A stretch of 64,000 nucleotides of DNA from positions 62,001 to 126,000 of the forward strand of contig CAJXOG010000009.1 in the NCBI GenBank assembly GCA_913057775.1, read 5' to 3'. The notes beneath the pieces were generated by a model that worked only from the letters and a program-made list of their open reading frames with translations, ran no database searches and was not told the origin of the DNA. The translations under genes and the position numbers were made by a program. How positions within the stretch are numbered: position 1 is the first letter of the stretch; the number at the start of each line of letters is the position of its first letter. The stretch is from an uncultured Fodinibius sp. Lineage in GTDB: Bacteria; Bacteroidota; Rhodothermia; Balneolales; Balneolaceae. Of this stretch, positions 1 through 8,735 are shown in pieces.

Positions 1-2
1 AA

Positions 3-644
3 TCTGTCGAAAATTACCTGTACGGATATAATTTGCGTGAGCTGATGACCGGTGTTTACCTGATCGGTGGAGCGGGCATTGTGAATCTTGCCTTAGGTAG
101 CTACCTGTTGAAAGTTGGGCGGCGCGAAGAAAATATGATTGTGGTAAGCAATGCCAAGCATACCCTTACCGATGTATGGACCAGCGCCGGGGCCGTTGCC
201 ACACTGCTTATTATTAAGTTTACGGATTTCCTTATACTGGATTCGGCGGTCGCCATTTTATTGGCCTTTTATATCATGTACGAGGGATTCAAGCTGCTCA
301 AATATTCAGTAGACGGACTGATGGACTCCCGTGATCCGGAAGTAGATAAAGCCATCCGCGAAGAAATATCCAAAGAACTGCCGGGCTCTATGGTCAACGT
401 CCATAATTTACGTCACCGTACCACCGGCAGCACAACGTGGATTGAATTCCACGCTATTTTTGAGGAAGATGTAAACTTGGAGCAGGCTCATGATGAGGCA
501 ACGCTACTCGAAAAACGACTTATTAATGCCGTCAAAGGAGATGTTATTGTTACGATCCATCTGGAGCCCGAGGGGAGCCACGAAGAGGTACACGATACTT
601 TAAAAGATGCTGATCAGAATCGACCTCTAGAAGACTTTATTTAA
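3..644 (+). CDS. Cation diffusion facilitator (CDF) transporter, 3' part
   Basis: Inner-membrane divalent-cation/proton antiporter (Zn, Fe, Mn or similar) of the CDF family; the 5' end lies outside the window and the frame is open to base 3. A TTG at 33 is an unlikely start because the reading frame continues upstream into family-like sequence. Visible: a TM helix just after ELMTG, then a helix with the family's metal-site signature HxxxD (HTLTD, about residues 43-47 counted from base 33), another helix around FLILDSAVAILLAF, and a soluble C-terminal CDF dimerisation domain with HNLRHR and a late HEEVHD motif. Metal specificity cannot be read without the missing first half. The following region carries a hairpin and converges with the next gene. 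Confidence 0.9.
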   Translation, partial: SVENYLYGYNLRELMTGVYLIGGAGIVNLALGSYLLKVGRREENMIVVSNAKHTLTDVWTSAGAVATLLIIKFTDFLILDSAVAILLAFYIMYEGFKLLKYSVDGLMDSRDPEVDKAIREEISKELPGSMVNVHNLRHRTTGSTTWIEFHAIFEEDVNLEQAHDEATLLEKRLINAVKGDVIVTIHLEPEGSHEEVHDTLKDADQNRPLEDFI

Positions 645-650
645 TGGTAG

Positions 651-778
651 TATTGAATATTGAGATATGAGTATTGGGAAAACCCATTCCCAATACGGGC
701 TTGAGAGATTAAAGCTAAGAAAAATAGCCCCGGGATTAATCCCGGGGCTATAATCTCAGTACTCAGATCTCACTACTC
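651..778. repeat. Composite intergenic palindrome
   Basis: Region between two convergent genes. Bases 671-678 and 689-696 form a perfect 8-bp hairpin (GTATTGGG/CCCAATAC). The stretch before it (TATTGAGATATGAGTATTG) and the stretch at 752-778 (AATCTCAGTACTCAGATC...) are imperfect inverted copies of one another, enclosing the terminator stem at 726-751. It looks like a dispersed palindromic repeat, but no second copy was seen in this window. Confidence 0.4.
726..751 (-). terminator. Rho-independent terminator
   Basis: An 11-bp perfect stem (TAGCCCCGGGA/TCCCGGGGCTA) with a TTAA loop. Read on the minus strand it is followed by TTTTTCTTAG, so it mainly ends the nucleotidyltransferase gene, and may also help end the CDF gene. 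Confidence 0.8.
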
Positions 779-1786
779 TTATACTTCGATTCCAATCTTT
801 GTATGATCTCCCAAATGCACTTCCTGATCAACATCTTTGAGCTCTACGTGTCGACCGATGGTTGAATCTTCGATCTTGCAATCTTCGAGCTGTGCATGTT
901 CCTGAATCAGGCTGTTTTTGACCGTACACTTTTTGAGCTTTGATCCCTCGGCAATACTGGCTTTGGGCCCTATAATGCAGTTTTCAAGCTCCACGTCATT
1001 CCCAATATAAACGGGAGGAATAATCTTAGTATCGGGAAAACGATCTTCGTCTACCTCTTCATATTCTTTCTCAGTAATAATGCCGGAAGTTTCTCTCCAG
1101 GCTGGCAGCGTACCGCAATCCAGCCATTGATCAACTGTTGCCTTCTTAAACACTTTATCGTCCTTCAGCAGGCGGTCTAACGCATCGGTAAGCTGGAACT
1201 CGTTTCCTTTACCGCGAATATCGTTATCCAGCAGGTATTCAATTTCCTTTTTAAGCTCGGCGCCATCCTTGAAGTAATATACGCCGATGATGGCCAGATT
1301 AGATATCGGTTCATCTGGTTTTTCTACGAAATCAGTAATCTTGCCATCCTTTTCTACGGCTACGCCAAAACGAGAGGGATCTTCCACTTCTTTTAGCCAG
1401 ACAACGCTGTCGGCATCTTCGATGGACACAGAACCTTCCATATCAAAAATGGTATCAGCAAAAACAATAATGCATTCGCCATCCAGATCCTCTTCTGCGC
1501 AATATACAGCATGTGCTGTTCCCTCAGCTTTCTCCTGCACTCGGAACGTAGCCTCAGCGTTCTGACGATCGTTCATGGCTTTTAGGGCATCTTTAATCTC
1601 CTGACCAAAATCGGGACCAAGAATAAATACGATTTCATCTATGTTACGATCGAGTGTGCGCGCAAACGTCTCTACAATCCGTTCCACAATCATTTTTCCG
1701 GCGACGGGCAGCAGTGGTTTGGGAACGGTATGTGAATGGGGTCGAACTCTTGTGCCTCGACCTGCCATTGGGATTATTAATTTCAT
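779..1786 (-). CDS. Sugar-phosphate nucleotidyltransferase with C-terminal beta-helix
   Basis: Cytoplasmic enzyme of the glucose-1-phosphate thymidylyl/mannose-1-phosphate guanylyl type, making an NDP-sugar for envelope polysaccharide. The N-terminal Rossmann-like domain carries the signature GRGTRVRP...PKPLLP (residues 9-27), with FADTIFD (metal-binding Asp) near 110 and WLDCGT near 220. From about residue 255 the sequence becomes hexapeptide-repeat-like (IGNDVELENCIIGPKASI and similar), i.e. a left-handed beta-helix. ATG start. It is divergent from the membrane Mur ligase gene with 120 bp between them, which makes a shared role in the envelope possible. Sugar and nucleotide specificity cannot be read from sequence by eye. 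Confidence 0.85.
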   Translation of the reverse strand: MKLIIPMAGRGTRVRPHSHTVPKPLLPVAGKMIVERIVETFARTLDRNIDEIVFILGPDFGQEIKDALKAMNDRQNAEATFRVQEKAEGTAHAVYCAEEDLDGECIIVFADTIFDMEGSVSIEDADSVVWLKEVEDPSRFGVAVEKDGKITDFVEKPDEPISNLAIIGVYYFKDGAELKKEIEYLLDNDIRGKGNEFQLTDALDRLLKDDKVFKKATVDQWLDCGTLPAWRETSGIITEKEYEEVDEDRFPDTKIIPPVYIGNDVELENCIIGPKASIAEGSKLKKCTVKNSLIQEHAQLEDCKIEDSTIGRHVELKDVDQEVHLGDHTKIGIEV

Positions 1787-1906
1787 ATATTTGAACGAAT
1801 TTTAGATGAAAGATTATCTATTTTGTTAAGCGCGTTAATATAACGGATGTTCCAAACTTTAGCGACCATTCATCATTTGCTATTTCTTTAATCTAACTGC
1901 TGTATA

Positions 1907-3583
1907 TTGAACTGGTATTTAAATTTTATTGATATCCTGATCTTGGTTTTTGTGCTGGTCATGGCACGTCACACCTTGCTCAGAGGACGTTATTTTCTGC
2001 ACATCTTTCAACAGAACGGCTATAAACTCAACGAGTTTTGGCACTGGCTTGTTGATCACTGGAATCAGCGCGTCATAACGGTTGAGCACGTGTTATATAA
2101 TGTTATCATTTTTGTGTTACTGATTTTCCTCTCCAATGCAGTTACCGGGAGCGCGGCCATAATCATTCTGGCTGTTTTTGGGATTTCATGGTTTGGGCCT
2201 TTCAATTATTATGGTGGAGAAGAATCCAAAAAGCCGCTCGTGTTTACACCTCGGATGATTAGACTCACAATACCTGTTGCCATTTTATCTCTTTTATTGC
2301 CGGTTGCTACTACTTATATCTCCTATGCGGGATATATTCCCTTTACCGAGATGACGATTAAAAGTTCGGCCTTATATGCTGCCGATATGTACCTGTTGGC
2401 TTTTGGATGGGTACTCGGAAACGCTCTTCTGCCCTTCTTTATTTTCGCAGGGGCAATAATTACAAAACCTATCGAGGCGTATGTGCACCGCCATTTTATC
2501 AAGCTGGCTAAGCAGAAACTTTCCCAGATGCCCGACCTCACAGTTATTGCTATTACCGGCAGTTATGGCAAAACAAGCACCAAGTTTATGATTCGCGACC
2601 TTTTGAGCGAACGCTACTCCGTTTGTTCCACACCGGGCAGTTATAATACGCCAATGGGTATTTGCAAGGTCATCAATAACGACCTGGAAGCTCGTCACCA
2701 GATTCTTGTGCTTGAGATGGGAGCCCGCTACGAAGGTAATATCGATGAGCTTTGTGATATCGCCGAACCGGATATTTCAGTCGTAACCAATGTTGGCGTT
2801 GCTCATCTCGAAACATTTGGCTCGCAAGATGCCATTGCCAAAACGAAATCCACGTTGGTACAACGTACCAAGCCAAACGGAAAAGCCATCCTCAACGCTG
2901 ATGATGAACGGGTTACGGCTATGGCCGATCTGCGGGATGATCTGGAGGTTACTTTTGCAGGACTGGAAGCTGGTGATATCCGTGCTAAGAATATTCAGTA
3001 TGGTCCCGAAGGAATGACCTTCTTGGTGACTGTTGATGGCCAGGAGGAACAACAGTTTATCATGCAGTTACTGGGATTTCATAACGTACAAAATATGCTG
3101 TTGGCCGTGGGCGTTGCCCGATCATTAGATCTACGCCTCACTACTATGGCCATGGCTGCTTCGCGTATGGAGCCCGTAGAGCACCGCCTGGAATTGAAGT
3201 CACGGAACGGCATAACGGTTATTGATGACGCCTTTAACTCCAATCCTGTTGGGGCTAAAAATGCCGTTGAAACACTGGCCGCCTTTAGTGGCGGACGCAA
3301 AATTATCATTACGCCCGGGATGATAGAACTGGGCGATCTTCAAGAGGAAAAAAACAAGGAATTTGGCAAACAAATTGGCATTGCCGACTTAGATCTGGTG
3401 ATCCTCGTTGGGCCAAATCAGACTGAGTCTATTAGAGAGGGGATCGCCTCAACAGATTTTGATATGCAAAATGTTACCATTGTGAGCAGTTTATATGAAG
3501 CAAACCGAAGCATGCAGAATTTTGCCCAAGAGGGCGATGTAGTGCTTTACGAGAATGATTTGCCCGACAGTTTTAATGAGTAG
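1907..3583 (+). CDS. Membrane-anchored Mur ligase family protein (MurF-like)
   Basis: ATP-dependent amide ligase of the Mur family, but the first ~200 residues are not the usual UDP-MurNAc-binding domain: they are hydrophobic, with about five or six predicted TM helices (e.g. residues 5-20, 63-98, 119-140, 160-187). The ligase core follows: P-loop TGSYGKTST (217-225), EMGARYEG (270-277), NVGVAHLETFGS (295-306) and the AKTK lysine near 313 that is carbamylated in Mur ligases. The C-terminal domain has HNVQN, EHRLE, DDAFNSNP and GMIELG, closest to MurF. TTG start; an in-frame stop at 1889 rules out a longer protein. Its substrate could be a lipid-linked or polymer precursor instead of a UDP-nucleotide. 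Family is certain, exact reaction is not. Confidence 0.8.
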   Translation: MNWYLNFIDILILVFVLVMARHTLLRGRYFLHIFQQNGYKLNEFWHWLVDHWNQRVITVEHVLYNVIIFVLLIFLSNAVTGSAAIIILAVFGISWFGPFNYYGGEESKKPLVFTPRMIRLTIPVAILSLLLPVATTYISYAGYIPFTEMTIKSSALYAADMYLLAFGWVLGNALLPFFIFAGAIITKPIEAYVHRHFIKLAKQKLSQMPDLTVIAITGSYGKTSTKFMIRDLLSERYSVCSTPGSYNTPMGICKVINNDLEARHQILVLEMGARYEGNIDELCDIAEPDISVVTNVGVAHLETFGSQDAIAKTKSTLVQRTKPNGKAILNADDERVTAMADLRDDLEVTFAGLEAGDIRAKNIQYGPEGMTFLVTVDGQEEQQFIMQLLGFHNVQNMLLAVGVARSLDLRLTTMAMAASRMEPVEHRLELKSRNGITVIDDAFNSNPVGAKNAVETLAAFSGGRKIIITPGMIELGDLQEEKNKEFGKQIGIADLDLVILVGPNQTESIREGIASTDFDMQNVTIVSSLYEANRSMQNFAQEGDVVLYENDLPDSFNE

Positions 3584-3591
3584 AACATAAA

Positions 3592-3620
3592 ATAAAGTCC
3601 ACTTATAAAGTGAATTTTAT
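3592..3620. terminator. AT-rich hairpin, likely bidirectional terminator
   Basis: ATAAAGTCCACTT pairs with AAGTGAATTTTAT over a 3-base loop (two G-U pairs). It lies between the stop codons of the convergent Mur ligase gene and outer-membrane pseudogene. A close relative of this hairpin occurs at 4211-4239. Confidence 0.5.
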
Positions 3621-3632
3621 CTATTCCTTAAG

Positions 3633-4170
3633 CTATAAACCAATCCTGATTCCAATGCCAGAATTGTGCAAGCCAACGGTAGTATTGCCATTTCCATCTA
3701 TAAAAACATTCAACCCGGCTTCTGCAAAAATGGCAAATTTGGATTCCAGGTGATACGATGTCCCAAGAAGTAGCCCCGGCCCGATCAGGGGATCTTCAGC
3801 TAACATATTCAAATCAACGCCCCAATAAGTGTTAAAGGATTGGTTGTTAATCCAATTTGTATATAAGAGATAGCTAAGATCTAAGAATAATTGATCATCA
3901 TGGGGTGATAGGTTGGAATAGGTGGTTACAAAGCCAAGGAATCTTAGCTCACTGTTATCACCGATTCTATATGATACTCCCGCCACAGGCGAAATACTGC
4001 AATGTAATAGAGGTATTGCTGCCAGATGTATAACCTACGTTTTGAGCTTCGGCAGTATCAGCCGGCAAGCTTAACAGGAGCATGCAAATTCCACTGAACA
4101 ATAACAGGGTAAAATTTATTGGTTCAAGAAGTGTGCTATTTAACTTTTTATCTCTCTTGTAGATAGACAT
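3633..4170 (-). pseudogene. Frameshifted small outer-membrane beta-barrel protein
   Basis: Two overlapping minus-strand reading frames look like halves of one gene. The upstream part (4170-3967) has a basic N-terminus, a hydrophobic signal segment (FTLLLFSGICMLLLSLPA), a likely cleavage site after AEA and then barrel-like sequence NTSITLQYFA. The second part (3986-3633) starts only with a GTG and continues directly with VAGVSYRIGDNSELRF and alternating barrel strands. One base of shift near 3985-3995 would join them into a protein of about 178 residues with a signal peptide. Either a real null allele or a sequencing error; function unknown. Hairpins of similar sequence lie on both sides. Confidence 0.55.
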
Positions 4171-4210
4171 ATCTATGGGCTTAATTCATTAGAATGATGA
4201 GCACAATAAA

Positions 4211-4239
4211 ATGAAGCCCACTATAAAAGTGGACTTCAT
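4211..4239 (-). terminator. Terminator after the Xaa-Pro aminopeptidase gene
   Basis: ATGAAGCCCACT pairs with AGTGGACTTCAT (one mismatch) around ATAAA. On the minus strand it is followed by TTTTATTG, 34 bp beyond the stop of the aminopeptidase gene. Nearly the same hairpin sequence as at 3592-3620. Confidence 0.6.
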
Positions 4240-4272
4240 CACATATAGCCTCATCTAATATATATTAGTCAA

Positions 4273-5607
4273 TTAGCCAGCCATAACCTCTTCTATTTCA
4301 TCCCGCTCTTTGGGAACGGTTGTCATATTTTCGCAACCATCTTCGGTAACGATGATATTATCCTCAATGCGAACACCGCCAAAATCCATCATATCATTTA
4401 GCTTCGAAGCATTCAGAAACTTGGAGGCTTTATCATCTTCAAGGGCGGGTTTTAAGAGGGCAGGAACAAAATAAAGGCCCGGTTCAATGGTTAGAACCAT
4501 ACCCGGCTGCAATGTTCGTCGCATCCGTAGGTATTTAATGCCGGGCCGTTCAATGCGTTCTACTCCTTTTGGATATCCGCCTACGTCATGGGTATCCAAT
4601 CCAAGAAAATGACCAAGTCCGTGTGGAAAGAAGAGCGCGAAAATATCCTCTTCCATAAGATCATCGATCGAACCTTTTACGATATTGGCATCTTTAAGCC
4701 CCTGCATCATCACGCGCGCCGCCAGAATATGCAGATCCTCCATTTTTGCTTCGGGTTTTGCTGCGTCAATAACCTGTTTTTGAGCTTCCAACACCGCTTC
4801 ATAAATTTCGGCCTGCGAATTCGTAAACGCTCCATTGGCGGGATAGGTCCGCGTAAAATCGGAGGCATAGCCGTTACATTCATAACCGGCATCAATCAAA
4901 AACAGGTCGCCGTCTTTTATTTCGCGGTTGTTTTCAACATAATGGAGAATGGCGCTGTTTTCTCCCGCCGCAAAAATGCCGTTGTAGGCATCCTGCATCA
5001 GACCATTTTTAATCTGATGATAATCAAACACAGCTTTCATTTCGTGCTCGTATTTTCCTGGCTCCAATGCCTCCAGGACAGCCTCATGAGCAATGTTATT
5101 TACGCGAGCTGCTTCCCGCATCTGGTCGAGCTCCCAGTCTGTTTTAAATACGCGGCAGTGGGTAATGGCATTATCGAGCGTATCCAGATCAATGGGGAGT
5201 TCCCGTTCAAATTGTTCGATAAATTCGGCCTGCTCTTCTTCAATACAGTAAATTTTTTCGGGGGCTAATTCTTTAAGAACCTGAGGCAACTTGGCCTCGT
5301 AATGAAGATGATCAGGCTGGTATTCCTCCTGAAGCTGTTCCTTCGATTTTACACGTCCGTGCCAGACGGCATACTGGGCGTCGCGATTGGGAGCGAACAG
5401 GTGATAATCCTGATTTTTAAGATCAAGGATGAGATGAAAATCCGGCTCATTTACACCGGTTAGATACCAGAAATTCGACTCCTGACGGAAGGGGAATTCA
5501 TAGTCCGTATCATACCGATACATCAATTCAGCGCCTTTCATATAAACAACGGCGGATTCCTCGTCATCAAGCAGTGAGAACAATTTTTTGCGGTGTAAAT
5601 GATGCAT
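4273..5607 (-). CDS. pepP: Xaa-Pro aminopeptidase (M24B)
   Basis: Dinuclear-metal aminopeptidase that removes an N-terminal residue before proline. 444 aa, the usual length for PepP. The N-terminal aminopeptidase-P domain spans about residues 1-130. The catalytic pita-bread domain carries the five metal ligands Asp239 (LIDAGYE), Asp250 (ASDFTRTY), His333 (HGLGHFLGLDTHD), Glu375 (LTIEPGLYF) and Glu415 (GVRIEDN). ATG start, no signal peptide, so cytoplasmic. Monocistronic with its own terminator at 4211-4239. Fits the peptide-scavenging character of the window. Confidence 0.95.
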   Translation of the reverse strand: MHHLHRKKLFSLLDDEESAVVYMKGAELMYRYDTDYEFPFRQESNFWYLTGVNEPDFHLILDLKNQDYHLFAPNRDAQYAVWHGRVKSKEQLQEEYQPDHLHYEAKLPQVLKELAPEKIYCIEEEQAEFIEQFERELPIDLDTLDNAITHCRVFKTDWELDQMREAARVNNIAHEAVLEALEPGKYEHEMKAVFDYHQIKNGLMQDAYNGIFAAGENSAILHYVENNREIKDGDLFLIDAGYECNGYASDFTRTYPANGAFTNSQAEIYEAVLEAQKQVIDAAKPEAKMEDLHILAARVMMQGLKDANIVKGSIDDLMEEDIFALFFPHGLGHFLGLDTHDVGGYPKGVERIERPGIKYLRMRRTLQPGMVLTIEPGLYFVPALLKPALEDDKASKFLNASKLNDMMDFGGVRIEDNIIVTEDGCENMTTVPKERDEIEEVMAG

Positions 5608-5684
5608 AAAACAGATTTTTTTGATGAAAATGAGATGTGGAAGTTACAGTAAAAATCGTATCCAACAAATTATCAAAGCGTGAG

Positions 5685-6608
5685 TTAATCGACATGCTTT
5701 ATAAATAATTTATCGATCTCGTTTACTATAGTATCAACCTTAGTTTTTGATTCCAGATCTATATAATCACCAAGATCAAAAGTTTTAATGCCCTTCCGGG
5801 AATAGACCGAACTATTTCCCTTTTTCTCGGCAAAAAGCACATCCAGGTTAATTTCCAGTACGGCTTTGTTTTCATTTTCTTTATTGAGAATAATCACCAG
5901 CCGATTGCCTCCAAAGGCCGTATTAAGCGTTGTTAAAGCCAAGCGCCGGTTCTCTGATGTTTGTACTATTCGATAATAGTGGTTAAGGTCGATATCAGAA
6001 GGACTATTGCTGAATGTCAGAAATTGGACTTTTGCTTCATTGCTCGACAGCCATAGATTGGGCAATGTTACTTTAAGCCATTTCCGAAGTTCGGGAGAGG
6101 CTTTTTCGCCGGCAAAACCACGTTGCTTCCAGTCATCAAAGTTATACTCTAATTGCTGTTGTTTGCCATCCAAAAAATCCGGGTGTTCATTTAGTTCTTT
6201 CACTTTGCCCGACTCTCTATCTATGGTGTACCAGAAATCCGAAATGCCGTTGGTCATCAACAAATAGGGAGCACCCACTTTTTGATTGTATCGGGCTACT
6301 TGTTCTGCTGTTTTTGCAGATATGGATATATATTCTGCCTTGCATTCGACTAACAATTTGGGATCAAAGTCTTGGGAATAACAGATCAGGTCGGTTCGCA
6401 TGGAGGTATCACCTAACTTACCAATAGCTTCCTCGGTTGATATGCGATGTTTTGACCAACCTTTTTGAATCAAGGCTTCCATAACCCGCAGACGTACCCG
6501 CTCCTCGGGCAGGTTCTTGAGGGCTTTTTTATGGATGGGATTCCATAGTTTTTTCTCCCGATCGCGCCAAACTATAGAGGGATAAATATGTTTTGCAATA
6601 CTTGGCAT
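5685..6608 (-). CDS. Orphan HsdR N-terminal-domain protein (PD-(D/E)XK nuclease-like)
   Basis: The N-terminal ~150 residues match the type I restriction enzyme R-subunit N-terminal domain (HSDR_N). A PD-(D/E)XK-type core is visible: Glu36 region, Asp73 in MRTDLICY and ECK at 88-90 (LLVECKAEY), followed by QVARYNQKVGAPYLLMTNG. No helicase motor, specificity or methylase subunit is present here. FCB genomes commonly carry a ~150-residue solitary version; this one is 307 aa, with a C-terminal half (from LRKWLKVTL) that I do not recognise. ATG start. Could act in DNA repair or defence; not demonstrated. Confidence 0.75.
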   Translation of the reverse strand: MPSIAKHIYPSIVWRDREKKLWNPIHKKALKNLPEERVRLRVMEALIQKGWSKHRISTEEAIGKLGDTSMRTDLICYSQDFDPKLLVECKAEYISISAKTAEQVARYNQKVGAPYLLMTNGISDFWYTIDRESGKVKELNEHPDFLDGKQQQLEYNFDDWKQRGFAGEKASPELRKWLKVTLPNLWLSSNEAKVQFLTFSNSPSDIDLNHYYRIVQTSENRRLALTTLNTAFGGNRLVIILNKENENKAVLEINLDVLFAEKKGNSSVYSRKGIKTFDLGDYIDLESKTKVDTIVNEIDKLFIKHVD

Positions 6609-6659
6609 AAGGCCAAATATAGGGATGATTTATGAACTGCCAAGTTTCATGTGATACTT

Positions 6660-6760
6660 AAACATAGATCTCTCTCTTACGGTTGACATGACCAGACGTA
6701 ATCTATCTAACTTGTCATTTCGAATGTAGCGAAAGCGGAATGAGAAATCTATGTTTTATG
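6660..6760. repeat. Degenerate copy of the TGTCAT...ATGACA palindromic repeat
   Basis: TTGTCATTTCGAATGTAGCG at 6712-6731, followed by GAATGAGAAATCTATG, is the inverse of the right arm of the copy at 37980-38076. An opposed arm (AACATAGATCTCTCTC...GACATGAC) lies at 6661-6690. The rest of the 6609-6892 gap holds only the terminator at 6836-6867. Confidence 0.6.
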
Positions 6761-6835
6761 GTGGAAGGTCTATTAATAGAGATCTGGTGTCTTCACAAAA
6801 TATGATCTTTCATTCTTCTATGAATAAATCAGGCT

Positions 6836-6867
6836 AAATAAAAAAGGCCCCGGAATACGGAGCCTTT
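6836..6867 (-). terminator. Terminator of the rpmH-rnpA-yidD-yidC operon
   Basis: AAAGGC-CCG pairs with CGG-GCCTTT around GAATA (one internal mismatch); on the minus strand it runs into TTTTTTATTTAG, 26 bp beyond the yidC stop. Confidence 0.8.
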
Positions 6868-6892
6868 CTAAATCAATGTTTTTTGGTTTTTA

Positions 6893-8713
6893 TCACGCTT
6901 CTGCCGCCTCCTTTTCCTTATCCATCTGTCGGTAGATAATCAACTGCTGACCAATGGATACTACATTATAAATTAAGTAGTAGAGACTAAGTCCGGCCGC
7001 AAAATTGTTAAAGATAAACAACAGCATAAACGGGAAGACATATTGCAAGGCCTTCATGTTGACGCCGCCGGGGGCACCGCCTCCACCACCGCCGGGTCCC
7101 ATGCCACCGGTGAGTTTACTTTGAGCGAACATTGCAGCGGTCATAAGTAGTACAAAACCAGCTACCTGATCGCCCAAAAAGGGAACGCTAAAGGGAAGGC
7201 TTAGTATGTAATCTGGCGCCGAGAGATCACTGGCCCACAGGAATTCCTGTTGACGGATCAAGATAGAATTTTGAAAGAAGCGCCAGAGGGTAATCAGAAT
7301 AGGTAGCTGCAACAGGTTGGGTAAACAACCGCCCAGCGGATTTACGCCCTCTTCCTTATAGAGTTTCATGGTAGCCTTCTGCTGCTTCTCAGGATCATCC
7401 TCATATTTCTCCTTGATCTCCTGCATCTTTGGCTGCAGCTCTTTCATAGCCGCCATACTGCGGTAACTTTTCTTAGTCAGCGGATATAGCACCATCTTAA
7501 TCAATATCGCAAACAGGATAATAGCAAATCCGTAGCCCATATAGTCATCAACAAAGCCGAAGTATGGAATAACGAGATATTCGACAATTGGGTCCGAGAG
7601 CCAGCTAAGCCAGCTATATCCGGTATCAACCATACCGTATGTGCTACCATCATAATCCTGCAAGGCGTAATAGTCTAACGGACCTACGAACATATGGAAA
7701 GAGGCATTATCCTGCTGGGATATATCAGTTGTTATATATGATTGATAGCGATGTTCTGTTGTCGAAAGGTCGGTTTCGCCGCTTTGCTCACCAACAAGAA
7801 GAGCACTTTGGGTGGGGTTATCCGTTTGCATTATCTGAGCAAAAAACTTGGTTCGCGTTGCCACCCAGTCAATGGTTCCGTTGTAATCCTGAGTATTGCG
7901 GCCGGCTTCACTTAGTTTAAGCTGCTCCATTTCTCCGCCTGTGTATACATAGGCCGATGCATAGGTAGCCTCGGTAGTCGCCGGATTTTTTTCGGTGAAG
8001 TTGAGCGGTGACTTCCATCCGAAATCAAAAGTGCCGCCAATGATATCTCGTTCGAGTCCTTCAAATTCAACATCCAACTTAATCTGATGGGAATCTCCGA
8101 AAAGGGTATAGGTATAAACCAGACGTTTATCATCGCTGATATTTAGCGCGTATTTAACCTTGGTAGAGTCATTTTCTCCGACGGAAACCGTATCACCGGG
8201 GGTAACCTGTTCAAAAACCAAGTCGTCGGTTTCCACATTATAGTTTTCACTGGTGAGGAATCCCAGTGAGTATGCCGATTCAGTCGTGTCTTTAATCATC
8301 TGAACCGGCTTATGATCCCATGTTTCGTAATCCTTAAAAATAATCTTGGATGGACCTGCGCCAACATTGGTAAACGTGGCGTTATACAGCGGGGAGTCCA
8401 CTACTATCTTTGTGGTATCGTCTATACTGGCTTCGGAAAACATGCCCATTTCAGGCTCTTCTTCCTGATCTTGGGTCAGGCGGGGGGTATCTTCCTCATT
8501 ATCCTGCTGAGGCTCTTGTTGCTGCTGGGTAATGTCTTCTGGCTGCTCCTGTTTTTGTTTTTGGCTATCGGCCTGGGCAGCAGCTATACTATCCTGACGA
8601 GCCTGCTCGGCTTCTCGTTGCTGTAGTTCCTGTTCTGATGGCATGGAATAGTAGGTCCATGCAACCATTACTAAAAATATTAATATAAATCCGGTTACGG
8701 TGTTACGATCCAA
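6893..8713 (-). CDS. yidC: Membrane protein insertase YidC
   Basis: Inserts and folds inner-membrane proteins, alone or with SecYEG. Gram-negative form, 606 aa: N-terminal anchor (residues 5-22), an acidic Gln/Glu-rich linker (about 28-90), a large periplasmic beta domain (about 90-370) and the five-helix insertase core (from about 375, with YPLTKKSYRSMAAMKELQPK and GGCLPNLLQLPILITLW). A Gly-rich stretch (GGMGPGGGGGGAPGG) precedes the last helices. TTG start; the typical MDRNT N-terminus supports it. Last gene of the rpmH-rnpA-yidD-yidC block, 22 bp after yidD. Confidence 0.97.
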   Translation of the reverse strand: MDRNTVTGFILIFLVMVAWTYYSMPSEQELQQREAEQARQDSIAAAQADSQKQKQEQPEDITQQQQEPQQDNEEDTPRLTQDQEEEPEMGMFSEASIDDTTKIVVDSPLYNATFTNVGAGPSKIIFKDYETWDHKPVQMIKDTTESAYSLGFLTSENYNVETDDLVFEQVTPGDTVSVGENDSTKVKYALNISDDKRLVYTYTLFGDSHQIKLDVEFEGLERDIIGGTFDFGWKSPLNFTEKNPATTEATYASAYVYTGGEMEQLKLSEAGRNTQDYNGTIDWVATRTKFFAQIMQTDNPTQSALLVGEQSGETDLSTTEHRYQSYITTDISQQDNASFHMFVGPLDYYALQDYDGSTYGMVDTGYSWLSWLSDPIVEYLVIPYFGFVDDYMGYGFAIILFAILIKMVLYPLTKKSYRSMAAMKELQPKMQEIKEKYEDDPEKQQKATMKLYKEEGVNPLGGCLPNLLQLPILITLWRFFQNSILIRQQEFLWASDLSAPDYILSLPFSVPFLGDQVAGFVLLMTAAMFAQSKLTGGMGPGGGGGGAPGGVNMKALQYVFPFMLLFIFNNFAAGLSLYYLIYNVVSIGQQLIIYRQMDKEKEAAEA

Positions 8714-8735
8714 AAGAAATCCTCAGTCTATATTA

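Noticed and set aside
3967-3986. Programmed frameshift in the small outer-membrane gene
   Set aside because: No slippery heptamer or stimulatory signal at the junction; a mutation or sequencing error is simpler.
4588-5268. 226-codon open frame antisense to pepP
   Set aside because: Shadow frame; all metal ligands of PepP are encoded on the minus strand.
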